Positions 10,849-23,720 are shown, numbered from the stretch's first letter. The stretch is DNA of 64,000 bases from Lasiosphaeria ovina (GCA_033439765.1 JAULSN010000001.1:3844001-3908000); one strand, 5' to 3'. The notes: a model not told the origin generated them from the letters alone. Made by a program: numbers and translations.

Positions 10849-11662
10849 CTATGCAACAACTTCACTGATCTTGTACTCAACAATGACGGGCTTGCCAGGC
10901 TCAACAATGAATCTCCCGGACGACACATAGACCTTGGCCTGCAGAGCAGCCAGCTCAGGGTGGCCCGACTCAAACACAACATGGGTGACTGTTACTCGGG
11001 CCGAACAAAGTTAGAAGGGTGGGAATGATAGAACGTAAAGATATTATAACAGGTTTGGTTAAAGAACGTTGTTTTTTTGAACTTTTGAATAGGTATATAA
11101 AAAAAAGGTGGGGGGGGGGGGGGCTTACAAGCCTCTCCGAAGTCGGTCGTCTTAGCGTCGGGCTCGCCCTTGAGGACCTTTCCGCCCGGCCCACCAAGGA
11201 AGATCGTGCCCGTGTAGTTGAAGCGCACAAACGCCCCTGTGGGGCCGTCCTTAACCACGCTCTGCACCTCGAGCCGCACGTGCCGTCCGTCCGGGTCCAT
11301 CTTGATGTAGTCGGCCCCGTGGGCAAACACGGCGTCCAGCGCGATCCCGTAGCCCGCCTCGGCCCGGATCGAGCCCGCGCCGGGAATGATCTCGACGTGC
11401 GTCAGGGTGGCGCCCGCCGCCGTCGGCCCAACGTAGTTGGGCGCCTTGATGGCGATCTTTGTTGCGGGCGAGGTTAGCAAGGAAGAAAGATGAGATTGGA
11501 GACCTCCATGTACGTGTATGTGTAGATGATCAAGGCATATACTACCACCTTTGGCTGCTCGTGGAGCATGGAAATGAATAAAGGGGAGAATGAGAACTGG
11601 TGAATGAGCCAACTACCTACCTGAGCCGTAAAGGCTGGGATGAGCTTGGGGAAACCGGCCAT
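10849..11662 (-). CDS. DUF3237 family protein
   Basis: Three exons, 11662-11621, 11456-11129 and 10988-10849, encode 169 residues. Exon 1 gives MAGFPKLIPAFTAQ; exon 2 holds the family core (GYGIALDAVFAHGADYIKMD, RLEVQSVVKDG, GAFVRFNYTG); exon 3 ends with VEYKISEVVA. These blocks match DUF3237 (UPF0311), small beta-barrel proteins of unknown function common in fungi and bacteria. Intron 2 (140 nt) has a run of 14 G on the plus strand (C on the sense strand) a few bases after the donor, which is prone to slippage. The acceptor of intron 1 (ACAAAG) is inferred from phase and homology and is the least certain point. No signal peptide. Confidence 0.78.
11110..11123. repeat. Homopolymer G run (14 nt) inside intron
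   Basis: Lies next to the donor of the second intron of the DUF3237 gene; length may vary between isolates or be a sequencing error. Confidence 0.9.
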
Positions 11663-13169
11663 GCTTGCTTGTATGCCGCGGTCAATGTGAGGATGCCAGC
11701 ACAAGCTATATATGTCCTTGACCTCCTCCGTGAGGGCTTCAAGGGAACAAGGGAGAAGCAATTGGAGATTGATTCGGGGAAAGATGGTGCAAAGGATGAG
11801 ATGAACCTCATATTTCTCCTCGCGGTGAAACACCGGCCTTAGACCCGGCCCTCTCTCTATATACCTAGATAGGTATGCATGCGTGGACATACGGGATTGT
11901 ATAGGTATAAATAGTACATGTGTGAGACTTGGTGCGGAGGTTCGGACCAGAAAGGGGGCCCTGTGGGCCGCGCCAAGCAAGCCCCATCGGGGCAGAGGAG
12001 CGACACCACCGCCTCATTGACAATGCTTCTACCTTTTTCTCTGTTTCTTCTCGTCCCTCTTCTTGGTGCTAGACGGGAGACTTAGGCATCTTGTGTATCA
12101 AGATACATCGGGTCTAGTGGACAGCTCGCCGTATGTCCGTGGCCAAAGGTTTTGGCTGTCTTGCAACGCCCGAGCTATCTGCCACCGGCAACTCGTGTCC
12201 CCACTTACAAGTGAGGAGATTGTCCTGACGTGATGGTGGGGGAGACAAAGCACCGACCCGAGCTGGCACGGTAGTTCAGGTTGAGCTGCACGACTGCTGC
12301 GGGGTTTGTCTTCTCGCCCGTTGACCAACAAGTCGGCAGGGCGCGGAGCAACCGTGAAAGCGTGTCTCAAGGAACACGACGTGTTGTCTGTGGCATGTCG
12401 ATCCTATCCCGTCAAATATATCCCGAGGCTTTTCGGCATATCGAAAAAAAACTTAGACGTGCCAGACTCTCCGAGAGGTTTCGAACTGAACTCAACTAGG
12501 GTGCTATCCTTGATCGCCATGTCACAAACAAAATAGGTCGTCTGATGTCTTCATGGATGTATTAATCCTTGTATAAGTTCCTAGGTTAGTCGTGGACCGG
12601 TTAGAGCTGGTCTGCAGAACTAAGGTAGATTCCCAAGTGTAAACGGAGCTGGGGGAATTTTGTAGGTATTCTTTTCTCAACAGGGTGGCCAATGGGTCGG
12701 AAGCGGAGTCAGTCGGGCATGGTGTTCAAAATTCGGTGACTTCCAGCTTTGGAAGCTCCAGGCTGATAGAGAACTTTGCTTCGCAAACTTTTCATTAATT
12801 ACGAAGTGAAGCCAGCTCTGACCATCGAAAACGTCTGCTTAGACTGAGTTGTAGTCCGAACAACCTAAATGGACCGCCGTTTGGTAACCGCGTGATAAAC
12901 GACAGTTGATACAATCCTGGGCTACAAAACGAGAGGGATTGCCCGGTTATTGGAGGGTGCTTAATGCGGGGTATCACGTGACAATGAGTGAGCTTGAAGC
13001 GGTCCAGCCACAACGCTGACGACTGCCTCAAACCCCCACCATTTAGGTGGGAGGTATCCGCATCTTCTCAAGACACGACACAAACGCCATCGCGCCCTGA
13101 CTGCGAACAAACACCTCGCCTAGTCTTTACGAGGGCTTTCACTTTTCCGCCGGCTCACCGCTGCCCAAG
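11663..13169. other. Divergent intergenic region, DUF3237 gene to arp2
   Basis: A TATAAATA octamer at 11906-11913 (about 245 bases upstream of the DUF3237 start) is the only promoter-like element noticed. The remaining 1.2 kb contains short frames without recognisable motifs. Confidence 0.5.
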
Positions 13170-14501
13170 ATGGCCGCTCCACCTCCTATAGGTAAGTGAG
13201 ACTGCGGATTGACCGTGACCATTTGCTTCTCTGCGTTGCACCTTTCAGCCCAACGGCAAACCGCATGCTAACCTCTCGCGCACGCTCTCTTCCAGTGCTC
13301 GATGGCGGCACTGGATTTCTCAAGGTCGGTTATGCGGCCCAGAACTTTCCCGAGTTCCAGTATCCTTCCATTGTGGGCCGGCCGATCCTCCGTACCGAGG
13401 AGAAGGGCGGCAGCGAAATGGTAATCAAGGACATCATGTGCGGCGACGAGGCGGCTGCCGCGCGTACAATGCTACAAATTAGCTACCCAATGGAGAATGG
13501 CATCGTCAAGAAATGGGATGACATGCAGCACCTGTGGGACTATACCTTTTACGAGAAGATGAAGATCGACACGCGCGGCCGCAAGATCCTCCTTACCGAA
13601 CCCCCCCTTAACCCTCTCAAAAATCGCGAACAAATGTGCCAAGTCATGTTTGAGCGCTATGACTTTGGTGGTGTATACGTTGCTATCCAGGCGGTGTTGG
13701 CCTTGTATGCCCAGGGTGCGTTATCCCTTATCACCCGGTATTCGGCGCACGGCTAACTTCGGTCGAATAGGTCTCAGTTCGGGTGTCGTTGTCGACTCTG
13801 GTGATGGCGTGACCCATATCGTCCCCGTCTACGAATCGGTCGTCCTTAACCATCTTACCCGTCGTCTCGACGTCGCTGGCCGCGATGTTACTCGCAATCT
13901 GATTGCGCTCCTTCTCCGTAGAGGCTACGCGCTCAATCGGACGGCCGACTTCGAAACCGTTCGCCAGATTAAGGAGAAGCTATGCTACGTATCATATGAC
14001 CTGGAGCTTGACAAGCGTCTGAGTGAGGACACAACAGTACTTGTGGAGAGCTATACTTTACCGGATGGTCGCGTTATCCGCGTGGGTTCCGAACGTTTCG
14101 AGGCGCCCGAGTGTCTCTTCCAGCCCCACCTTGTCGACTGCGACCAGCCAGGCATTGCCGAGTTTCTTTTCAATACCATCCAAGCCGCTGACGTCGATGT
14201 TCGTTCGTCGCTCTTCAAGGCTATTGTATTGTCAGGCGGTAGCAGCATGTACCCCGGCTTGCCATCGCGCCTAGAAAAGGAGATTAAGCAGCTGTGGCTT
14301 ACAAGAGTGCTTGGTGGGAATCCCGAACGGCTGAGCAAGTTCAAGGTCAGAATAGAAGACCCACCGCGAAGACGACATATGGTATTCCTTGGAGGTGCGG
14401 TCCTCGCCAACATTATGGCGGACAAGGAGAGCATGTGGATCACGAAGCAGGAGTGGGAGGAGCAGGGTCCGCGGGTTCTGGAGAAGCTTGGCCCAAGATA
14501 A
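13170..14501 (+). CDS. arp2: Actin-related protein 2 (Arp2/3 complex)
   Basis: Exons 13170-13191, 13296-13715 and 13771-14501 encode 390 residues, the usual Arp2 length. Exon 1 codes MAAPPPI and splices to [20 protein letters not shown], the phosphate-loop start of the actin fold. Other Arp2 blocks include [32 protein letters not shown], the second phosphate loop [17 protein letters not shown], and [20 protein letters not shown]. Arp2 pairs with Arp3 as the template for branched actin nucleation at endocytic sites and hyphal tips. Introns are 104 and 55 nt; exon phases agree. Start chosen by family conservation. Confidence 0.95.
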
Positions 14502-15434
14502 AGCAGATAAGACAGTTAGGTGAGAACCAGCCAGCAAGCGTTGCTTAGTTGCTTAGTTGTTTGCTGCTTAGGCAGATGCCGAAGAAGGAAAAAAAGATAT
14601 CGACTGGTTTTTTCTCCCAATATGTATTAGCGTTCCCTCCTTACCCCTCAAATGCCCATAATGATCCTGGGCGTGTTTTAAACCACATACCTAGTCAAAA
14701 GACTCTACAAAGGCCCAAACACTTTGGCCTGGGCGGGGCGGGCCCGCAACTAGGGGCTGCCAAAAGCCCAATCAACGGCCGCAGCAACGTTCACACCCTG
14801 GCCCGGTTGACATCACTCGGAACCTTGTTTCGCGGCGCTGGGCAGTGAGCAGTCCTGAATTGAGTTGTTTTGCGAAAAATGGTTCAATGGTCTTCCGGTT
14901 AAGAGCTTCTTTACCTTCTAGGTTGTTAGACATTGGGCATTGGGAAAGTACTTTAAGGGCTTTTACCATTCACTCGAAATATCCTTTTGAAACATTTACG
15001 TATCGACATTTAATTCCGAACTACTGGGCTCTAGGGACTGGAGACGGCGCGCCTCGATTTGTCGACACTACGCACGTGGCGCCACTTGATCCCGCGAACC
15101 GCCCCGACTTGTTTGTCTTCCCACGAAATCCTCCCGGCAAGCTCTCGCGCCATTCACATCGTCCGAACTCCGCTCCGAGACGCACCGCGAGCTCTTCTAG
15201 CCAAGCAGCCATTCGCTCTGCGTTTGCTGCGCTAAGTCTTGATGTCGCCCTTCCCGAACCGGAGTGGCAAGCCGACGTCCATCTCCCTGTGCCGCTGAAG
15301 CAGGCCAAGCCTTGCCAGGCAACAAATTCCACCCCCAAACAGGGCCACTTCCGAGGACCCACTGGCTGCCGTTGGCCGATAGAAATAGTACCAATCGCGG
15401 ATAGCAGTCCAGAAGGGACTTTACGAAGCCTGCA
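14502..15434. other. Intergenic and 5' leader of the CorA gene
   Basis: Non-coding by family comparison. An open frame of 287 codons from 14845 overlaps the first CorA exon out of frame but shows no motif and is treated as chance. Confidence 0.5.
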
Positions 15435-18107
15435 ATGGATCGTGCGCAAATTCTTACGCGACCAGATGCGGCGGGCTCGACTTCGACAGCAGCAGGACCT
15501 CAGCCTCATCCCGGCCAACCGAGCAGGCGACGGAAGAACCACAGGGGAGGCAAGAAGAAGAAGACAAGGAGAAAGTCTTTTGCTGTTGCCCCGGATGACA
15601 TGGCTCGTGACGGTGTTGATTCGGGCATTGACGGGAGCGAGGATCGCTTCTATTCAAGACCGGCCCATAACCTCAGTAATACAAGCATCGATAGCGAGAC
15701 CCTGCTAGACCACAGGTAAGCTAAGCCGCCAGTCCTTCTTGATCAGATGTGGTTTGTCCAGTTCGCTGATCCAGTTCTCCTGTCTCAGAGCCCAACAAGC
15801 TTTCTTGAGGCCCCGACGGCCTTCAGTTTTGACCCCAGGCCACTCGAGCGGAAGCAGGTTGAGGCCTGTCGCGGTGAAAAACGACAGTGGAGGCGACGAC
15901 GAAGACGACGATACGGCACTGTGGGGTGAAGGAGCGCCTTTACTTTCCAGTTCTGTCTTCAAGAAAGCCGAGACATTTGGGGGTTATGGCGCAAACGATG
16001 CTGCCCCGCGAAGGGCCGGGCCTGGCAGCCGCCGCGACTCGAGCAGGGGCAGCAGCATGAAGCGATTCATCGGCACATTCCCAGGTAGCGGGGCCGAGAG
16101 CTACAATGTCAACTATCCGCCCTCGGTCCCTGCTTCTCCCTCCCTGCGTCCAACCGACCGCTTGGACATGAGTTTCAGCGATGTGCTGCTTCGGCACGAG
16201 CTCGAAAGCGGTCAGAGGTCACCTGGGAGGACTCTTGACGATAGCGATGACCGAGGGGTTCCAGCATTCCAGCAGTCGCCTCTCGACAGAAGACATACTA
16301 TCGCTCTACAAGCTGAAGAGGACGTCTGCTTTCCCCAAGAGGGCCTCTCGGAAATCGCTGAAGACGACCTTGGCCCACGAGATGTCGGTGCGTATCGTAT
16401 GCGGGGAAGGAGGCGCCGTGGAAAATGGCCAGATCTGTCCATCTTAGATGAATGGAGCCAATTCGAAAAGGAGGGCCGCAGCGAAGAGCGCCGCGCCAAA
16501 AAGATCACAGAGCCGCAACTGATCAATGGGAGGCTGAGGCCCGTCCACCGGGGTTGGTTTAGATCCGAGGAAGACGCGCCTTATCGTTTCACATACTTCA
16601 ACGAAGAGTTCCAGACCACCATCCACAGTCAAACCATCTCGGAACTTGTCCAACCAGGAGGGACTTTCAAGGAGCTTTTTGTTCCCGATCTGCCAGTACT
16701 ATCCGACTCCTCTGACGACGAAGACGAAGACGATGACACCACAATAGGCTTGCAGCAGGTGCTGGCTGGCCAAAACGGAGCACCTGGGATTCCCGCACGA
16801 CAGCCGTCTCTTGCAACCACCACTCAAAGTTACTTTGACGCCCGTAGGGAGCGCCCTCAGTCCGTCGGAAATCCGATGTCCCCACCTACTGAATCTAGGC
16901 AAGACTTGGGAGACCGTACGCCTCCGAGATACGTCAAGTCGCCTGAGCCATTCAAGTCACCCCAAGCCTCAAAATCACCGCAGCCAGCGGCCAAGGGTGA
17001 CAAGCCGCTCAAGTATGGCGACAGGCCGGTATGGTGGCTCGATATTCTCAGCCCGACAGAAGCGGAGATGAAGGTGATATCCAAGGCCTTTGGGATTCAT
17101 CCACTGACTGCCGAGGACATCTTGATGCAAGAGCAGCGAGAGAAGGTTGAGCTGTTTCGCCACTACTACTTCGTCAACTACCGCACCTTCGATCAGGACC
17201 AGAACAGCGAGAACTTCCTCGAGCCTGTTAACATGTACGTCGTGGTTTTCCGAGAAGGCGTTCTCAGCTTCCACTTCTCCATGACTCCGCACCCGGCCAA
17301 CGTGCGGCGACGTATTCGCCAGCTGCGGGATTACTTGATTCTCTCGTCCGATTGGATCTCGTACGCAATTATTGACGATATCACGGACGTCTTTGGACCC
17401 TTGATTCAAAACATTGAGGACGAGGTAGACGACATTGATGACGAGATTCTTCAGCTTCATTCCTCGGCCCATACAGCCTCGGGGGATCCGAACAAGAGAA
17501 AAGACTCGGAGAAAACCGATACTGGGGAGGCCACATCAGCCGAGTCCGGTCGGGATATGCTGCGACGCGTGGGAGACTGCCGGAAAAGGGTCATGTCCCT
17601 GTACAGACTCCTCGGCAACAAGGCAGATGTCATCAAGGGCTTCGCCAAGCGTTGCAACGAGCACTGGGAGGTGGCACCACGGTCAGAGATTGGATTATAC
17701 TTGGGCGATATTCAGGATCATATTGTAACCATGACTTCGAACCTGAGTCACTATGAAAAGTAAGTGATCCACTTCTTTGACACCTGGCGTATGAAAAGAG
17801 GTACTAATCGTTTGCTCGCCCTCATTCTAGAATTCTCGCCCGCTCACACGCCAATTACCTGGCCCAGATCAACATTCGAATGAACGAGCGGCAGGAGCAG
17901 ACGGCCGACGTCCTCGGGAAGCTCACCGTTCTGGGCACCATCGTCTTACCCATGAACATCATCACCGGCCTGTGGGGCATGAATGTCTGGGTGCCCGGCC
18001 AGGAATACGAGGGCGACCTGAAGTGGTTCATGCTAATCACGGCTGGTCTGCTCTGTTTCGGTCTTGTCTGCTTTTTGATCGCCAAGCGGGTATATAAAAT
18101 CGTCTAG
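15435..18107 (+). CDS. CorA-family Mg2+ transporter (ALR/MNR2 type)
   Basis: Exons 15435-15715, 15789-17759 and 17831-18107 give 842 residues. The long cytosolic N-terminal region has a basic cluster (SRRRKNHRGGKKKKTRRKS) and acidic stretches typical of fungal Alr/Mnr2 proteins; the CorA funnel domain occupies roughly residues 420-760 (WWLDILSPTEAEMKVISKAF, HPLTAEDILMQEQREKVELF). Two C-terminal helices follow, the first ending in GMN at residues 800-802, the selectivity signature of the pentameric channel. Function: Mg2+ (and related divalent cation) uptake at the plasma membrane or release from the vacuole; sequence alone does not separate Alr1 from Mnr2. Introns are 73 and 71 nt. Start fixed by the basic N-terminal motif. 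Confidence 0.92.
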
Positions 18108-19233
18108 GCTTGATTGAGTACACAGACGGGCTCTGAACTCACGATTCCCTTTTCACATCAACACCGACCGCTGTTATTTCTTTCTTTTCCTTTCTCTTAG
18201 AAACTGAGGTTCATGGTGGACAACAGAGAGCGAAAAGTAATATTGTTTTCTTTTTTCTTTTTTCTTTTGGGGGCGGTCAGCATATGTCTCAGCATACACA
18301 TCACATATATCGGTTTGGTGCTAGGCGGGCAGGGTTCATTGCATTGGATTTGGCGGCGGTTGCATGGCGTAGACGCTTTGGGCTTGCTATCCCAACTACG
18401 TCTTGAGTTTGATAGGAAGGAAGGCGCAGAGGGTTTGTTGACTTGGGTTTCTACATGGGATGGATGCGGGTGGCCCTGCTTTGGCGCAGGAGAACAGGTT
18501 ACAGACGTTGGGCGGTGGTATTGTTTCTACCCACCTAATCTTGAATATACGTACGTCTTGGAAACAGGGCTGGTACTTGGGATGTAGGCTTATTGTATAA
18601 CATATGCATTCCTTATGATGCAGCACACATGAATAACCGTATTCGTGCCTACGTATATAACTAAGTGGCGGCTTTGCGTCCACAACAAGGCCTAGCAGCT
18701 CTGGCGCGTATCAGTTCGGCATGTGGGAGGTCAGGATGTCATTTGCCTGTTCTCCATCTGACCGAAAGACCGAGCCTTCGTCTTCAGGAGCCAGTGGAGT
18801 GTGAATCTGAAGAAAAGGGAGACTTTTGGGCACAAACATCGTTAGAGAGCGTCCTGCTGCATGTATCTATTGATATGACGCTATGTACCTAGCCTTTGCC
18901 CAAACCCCACCCAGAATTAACCGTAATAAGCAAGCATTCAGCTTCCGCTTTTTTGCAATTAAAACGGTTTGATATTTCCCAGTTTCCTTTTTAGCACCCA
19001 ATTCACAATACAGAGAATACCCGCCCAACGATGTGATTGGAAACACCCTCCCCAAACGATAATAAAAACGAAAAAAAGCTTCCCACCCCTGCATACCTCA
19101 TGGTTAGGTGTTTTATTGCATCCAATGTGGAACATACGTTCCCATCTGTGCCAGTTCATGGACTAGACGGCTGAACAGGCGGAGGTTGTTTTGGTGCTGG
19201 TCCAGTTGCCAGAGGGGAAATGCTATGTCGATC
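18108..19233. other. Convergent intergenic region
   Basis: 3' flanks of the CorA and CstF-64 genes, with T-rich tracts near 18245-18270. No gene recognised. Confidence 0.6.
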
Positions 19234-20377
19234 TCAACGCCGCTGTGAAGCATAGCTCGCGCGCAAAGCCATGATCTGTTGCCGCTCTGCCTCAGGAAGC
19301 ATGTCGATCATCTCCTGTGACAGCTCCATGACGGCGCGCATGAGCGCTTCCGGATCCTGCTGAGCGGGCGCAGAAGCAGGCGCGGGCGCTTGCACTGGAA
19401 CTGGCGCGGGGGCGACTGCCATAGGCGGCGGCGGGTAACCACCTCCAGGTCCAACAGGGGGTGTGCCAGTGGCGCCAGGGAAGCCGTAACCCACGGGCGT
19501 AGAGCCCGCAGAGATGGGGGGTGCCTGAGGGGCCGCGCCGCCAGCATCTAGCACGGAGTTGATTGCGTCGGGAGATACGAGCCCCATAATCAGTAGCGCC
19601 TGGAAGATAGCGTAGCTGAGCTGGGGGGCCTGGTTCAGGAGCTCGGTGGCCCGGGTCGGGTCGTTGGTTGCCAGCGTCTTCATCTGCTGCAATATGTCGA
19701 GGAGCTGTGCCGGCGGTAGCGTGTTAAGCGTCCGTGAGATGGCGTCTGTGCAGCTCATGCCCTGTGGGAGATCTTTGCCCTGCGGTAAGGGGGGCAATGA
19801 AGATGCCCCGCCCGAGGGAACGCCGCCGTTGGCGGGCTGCTGGAGCTGTTGCGACGGCTGCTGTTGCGAGGGATAGCTCGACATGTTAGGATTGCCTCCT
19901 CCACCAACGGCGCCAGTGGCAGCGCCATCTCGATCTCCTCGGGGATTGTCCTCGTCGTTAACGGTTTCGTTGCTGAAGTCAACTCGAAGCTTGCGACCCA
20001 TTATCTCGTAATCGTTGAGATTTCTCACCGCCGACGCCGATGAATCTGTGCGAGAAGAGAGAAGTGGGTTAGCTTTGGGTGGCGTTTTGAGACCGAAGCA
20101 GAGAGGGTAGCACATACCGTAGTCTGGAAATTCTGCAAAGCCAAACCCCTTAGGACGACCGGTCTCACGGTCGTATACCAGCCGGAAGTTGAGAACTCTT
20201 CCTGCCCCGCTGAATATTTCCGTTATCTGCTCCTCAGTGAGGCCTGGACGACAGTCAGCGGAAGTTGTTTGGCTCGCTGGGGTTTCGTTCTAAAATATCG
20301 GGGAACAACTTCGCTATTCACTCACCATATGGAATGTTTCCCACAAAAACAACGCGGGAAGGCTGCCGTGTCGACAT
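19234..20377 (-). CDS. Cleavage stimulation factor subunit 2 (CstF-64/Rna15-like)
   Basis: Exons 20377-20326, 20243-20118 and 20045-19234 encode 329 residues. Exons 1-3 join into an RRM: RVVFVGNIPYG (RNP2) and KGFGFAEFPDY (RNP1), followed by ALRNL-type helix and GRKLRVDF. A hinge domain follows around residues 135-215 (SCTDAISRTLNTLPPAQLLD and YAIFQALLIMGLVSPDAINS), then a Pro/Gly/Ala-rich linker, and the C-terminal three-helix domain (LMRAVMELSQEMIDMLPEAE) that in yeast Rna15 contacts Pcf11. The protein binds GU/U-rich sequence downstream of poly(A) sites in the nucleus. Introns are 82 and 72 nt. Head-to-head with the prohibitin gene. Confidence 0.93.
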
Positions 20378-21182
20378 GGCTGGTGTGAGACACTCCCACT
20401 CTTCTGCAAGTAATACACCGACGGGACACTTTGCAGTACTTTTCCTTGCTGGAGTGCTGGCTGTAGTTTGTACCTAGAAAGCTAGCTATATAGCTGTGCA
20501 CATGTAGTTGGCAGAAGACAGGGGTTGGCAGTGATGTGCTGCACTGCAACGAGGGGGTCGCGGACGTGAGATGCGAAAAAGTCACCCTTTTGGAGATGGA
20601 CTGGAGGGATTGGAAGCTGATTCGGGAATTTCGCAAACAAAGGAACAGCAGGAAACAATGGAATTTCAGCTAGCAATTGGATTCGCAACCTGCCTCGCCG
20701 TCGAGTCCTTTCCTTCCGAGTTCGCTCGTGCCTTTCAGTTTTTTTTTGGCGGTAGCAATCTGAGGAGCAAGAAAAAGGATTCTTTGACATGGGAAAATTG
20801 AAAGGGCGTGAAGCGAGGAAGGTCGAGAAGACGCGACGCGAGACAAGGTTTAACGATTTGCTTGAAATGGTAGATCTGCCGTAGATATTCCGGCTTCACC
20901 TATTATCTATCTCACCTATTCCGTACGATACAAGGTAAAATAATCAGCTTCTTGAGCTTAGCGGAAAATTTATGCGGGGGTGGCCCGAGCTCTTTCCAGA
21001 AGTAAAGCTTGAAACTCTTGGCGCTAGGCAAGATACACGTGACGTGCGACGAGCAATTTGCGGTGGTGCTGCCGACTGAAGGGATCTCGGTTTCTAATAA
21101 GCTTCGAGTTCTCCAACCTCATCTCCACCCACTTCCACACCGAGCCTCAGCGAGCCATCCGCCAAGGCCCCCCGAAACAAAA
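20378..21182. other. Divergent promoter of CstF-64 and prohibitin genes
   Basis: 805-base non-coding gap; short frames only. Pyrimidine-rich sequence precedes both starts. Confidence 0.55.
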
Positions 21183-22180
21183 ATGGCGAACCGCAATCCC
21201 TTTCAGGATTACCTGAACAGACTCCAGCAAACCGCAAAGTCCGGCGGCGGCCGGGGCGGATTCCCCGGCGGTAGACCACCCGGCGGCGTTGGAGGCATTC
21301 TCAGTGCTGTCTCGGGCCTTGTTCTTCTTGGCGGCGGCGTCTTGGTCTTCCAGAATGCCCTCTTCAACGTCGATGGTGGCCACAGAGCAATCAAGTACCA
21401 GAGACTCAACGGTGTGAGCAAGGAGATATACGACGAAGGCACACATTTCATCATCCCTTGGTTCGAAAAGGCCATCACCTACGATGTCCGAGCAAAGCCC
21501 CGCCTCGTCTCTTCTCTTACGGGAACCAAGGACTTGCAGATGGTCAACATCACCTGCCGTGTGCTCTCCAAACCCGAGATCACGGCGCTGCCGCAGATCT
21601 ACCGGACTTTGGGAACAGACTACGACGAGCGAGTCCTTCCTTCGATTGTCAACGAGGTCCTCAAGAGCGTTGTTGCGCAGTTCAACGCTAGTCAGTTGAT
21701 TACCCAGAGAGAGATGGTTGCGAGACTTGTGCGCGAGAACCTGTCCAAGCGAGCAGCGCGCTTTAACATACTCCTCGACGATGTGTCTTTGACGGTATGT
21801 CTATTGATATAACCTATCATACTCGAAGGCCGACGGCTGACGTTGCTATATAGCACCTTGCCTTCTCCCCAGAGTTTACGGCCGCCGTTGAGGCCAAACA
21901 GGTTGCACAGCAAGACGCCCAGCGGGCCGCGTTCGTCGTCGACAAGGCACGCCAAGAGAAGCAGGCCATGGTTGTCAAGGCACAGGGTGAGGCCCGCTCT
22001 GCAGAGCTGATCGGTGAGGCAATCAAGAAGAGCAAGGCATATGTGGAGCTGAAGAAGTTGGAGAACGCGAGGGCTATTGCTGCCATCCTCCAGGAGGCGG
22101 GAGGCAAGAACAGACTCCTTCTCGATTCTGAGGGCTTGGGTCTCAACGTGTTTGAGAAAGTCGAGCCGCCAAAGAACTAA
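21183..22180 (+). CDS. phb2: Prohibitin-2 (mitochondrial inner membrane)
   Basis: Exons 21183-21794 and 21854-22180, split by a 59-nt intron, encode 312 residues. After MANRNPFQDYLNRLQQ and a Gly/Arg-rich segment comes one transmembrane helix (about 38-57, GGILSAVSGLVLLGGGVLVF), then the PHB/SPFH domain (ALFNVDGGHRAIKYQRLNGV, EGTHFIIPWFEKAITYDVRA, RVLPSIVNEVLKSVVAQFNA) and a C-terminal coiled coil (LKKLENARAIAAILQEAGG). The Gly-rich N-terminus and length fit PHB2 rather than PHB1. It forms ring assemblies with PHB1 in the inner membrane that scaffold m-AAA proteases and cardiolipin organisation. Start has a good context (AAAATGGC). Confidence 0.96.
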
Positions 22181-22906
22181 GTGCACGATGCCACGGGCGA
22201 GGTACTGTGAGGGCGGAGGATGGAAATCTCCACTGTATGTATACCCTACTGAATGGGCAAACCCAGTGTATAGTACCTAATTACGGAATAATGGGGTCAA
22301 AAAGGGCCTGGGCAAGGCACTGGCTTATAGCACGCCGCAGTGCTCGAGACATCAGTTTTCTTTGGTTGCGATATACTAGTGCAACATTAAAAGCGTAGCC
22401 GTTTCATTTTACGCCTCTTGCCTTGGCTAGATATTCTTTTACTTTAACGGGAGGTACGCAGTGTAAAAGGTATCCGTACTCCGTATCCATACCAGCAGCT
22501 ATAATGAGGCTTCACGTTCATTGTGGGGGCTTTGTGGCGCTGCAAGGCTGGAAGCTCTCATCCCAAATCACTGAGCAAGCTGTCAGCCTGGCTAGGTCGG
22601 CCCCACTTGGCCCATCAAACATGCTGCAGCCTTGACGAACATCTGCCCCACTACCCCTCCTTGCCGTCACTTCTTGCAGGTGTCGCGTCGCAACAGAGAG
22701 GCTTCAGCCGTCACTCCGAAATATCCCCTACCTACCTTCCACGAGTGATAGCTTGAAATAGCAAACCCGCCCACTAGGCCCAAGTCTGTTTGGTTTTGTC
22801 CTTTTCCGAAACCTCGACCACCTTTCATCGTCAAGACAAACCCGACGACCCGATCACTACGCGCACAGGCACTTCATACAAGCCACTCTGAATACCATCG
22901 CCCACC
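22181..22906. other. Intergenic region upstream of the NEDD8 gene
   Basis: 3' flank of phb2 and promoter of the next gene, both on the plus strand. Nothing specific seen. Confidence 0.55.
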
Positions 22907-23720
22907 ATGTTGATCAAGTTCGTCTCCCCTTGCGTTTCTTTTCCATTTTGCCTTCTCCTTCGCCTGCCCGTACCCGTTCAGAAATCGATAGAGCTGGCTT
23001 GGAACGCCGCGTGTTTCCTACCCCCCCACCTCGCTCGCCCGTGCTAACTGTTGCGAACCTCTATAGGGTCCGAACGTTGACGGGCAAGGAGCTCGAGCTC
23101 GACATTGAGCCTGACTACACGGTGAGAAGTCCCGCCCTACCTTCCTGGTCTTTTATCGAAGCGTATTCTATGGGGCGGCCTGGTTGTGATTGCCCCCCTT
23201 CGTTCTCGACTTTGCCAGCAAGCACGAGGGCGCCCGTGCTACTCACCACGATATTGAGGATGAAGTCGCCGGACAAAATTACGGGGAAGGCCCAACAGTA
23301 GAATTGGACAATACGTGTGTTTGAAAGGCCGATATACTCGAAAAGCCGAAACTGATATGATCGCGATACCATACACAGATCTCTCAAGTCAAGGAGAAAG
23401 TCGAGGAGAAGGAAGGCATCCCGCCCGTCCAGCAGCGCCTGATTTACGGAGGCAAGCAAATGTAAGCCTCGGTTTCCGCCCGTTATCTCAGAGGTCTCCT
23501 ATTCGTGTTCTATGCATGGATGCTGGAGGCCCTTCCAAAACAAAAAAATCGAAATCTTTGAATAGCCCGGCTAAACATTTATGTCAACCCACACAACAGG
23601 GTCGACGACAAGACCGCGGAAGACTATGGATTGGAGGGCGGCGCCACCCTTCATCTTGTCTTGGCCCTTAGAGGGGGGCGATGGTTTGCCGTTGAGCTCC
23701 CGCGGGCCTCGTCTCTGTGA
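22907..23720 (+). CDS. nedd8: NEDD8/Rub1 ubiquitin-like modifier precursor
   Basis: Four tiny exons, 22907-22917, 23067-23121, 23379-23461 and 23600-23720, encode 89 residues. The spliced protein starts [19 protein letters not shown] and reaches LALRGG at residues 71-76. Ala72 distinguishes NEDD8 from ubiquitin (Arg72); Lys48 is present. A 13-residue tail ([13 protein letters not shown]) after Gly76 must be removed by a NEDD8 protease before conjugation. The mature modifier is attached to cullins and activates SCF-type ligases. Introns total more sequence than the coding exons. No single open frame covers the gene, so it is easily missed. Convergent with the Elongin A gene. Confidence 0.95.

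Noticed and set aside
14845..15708. 287-codon frame before the CorA gene
   Set aside because: It overlaps the true first exon out of frame, has no motif, and the CorA exon shows the family N-terminus.
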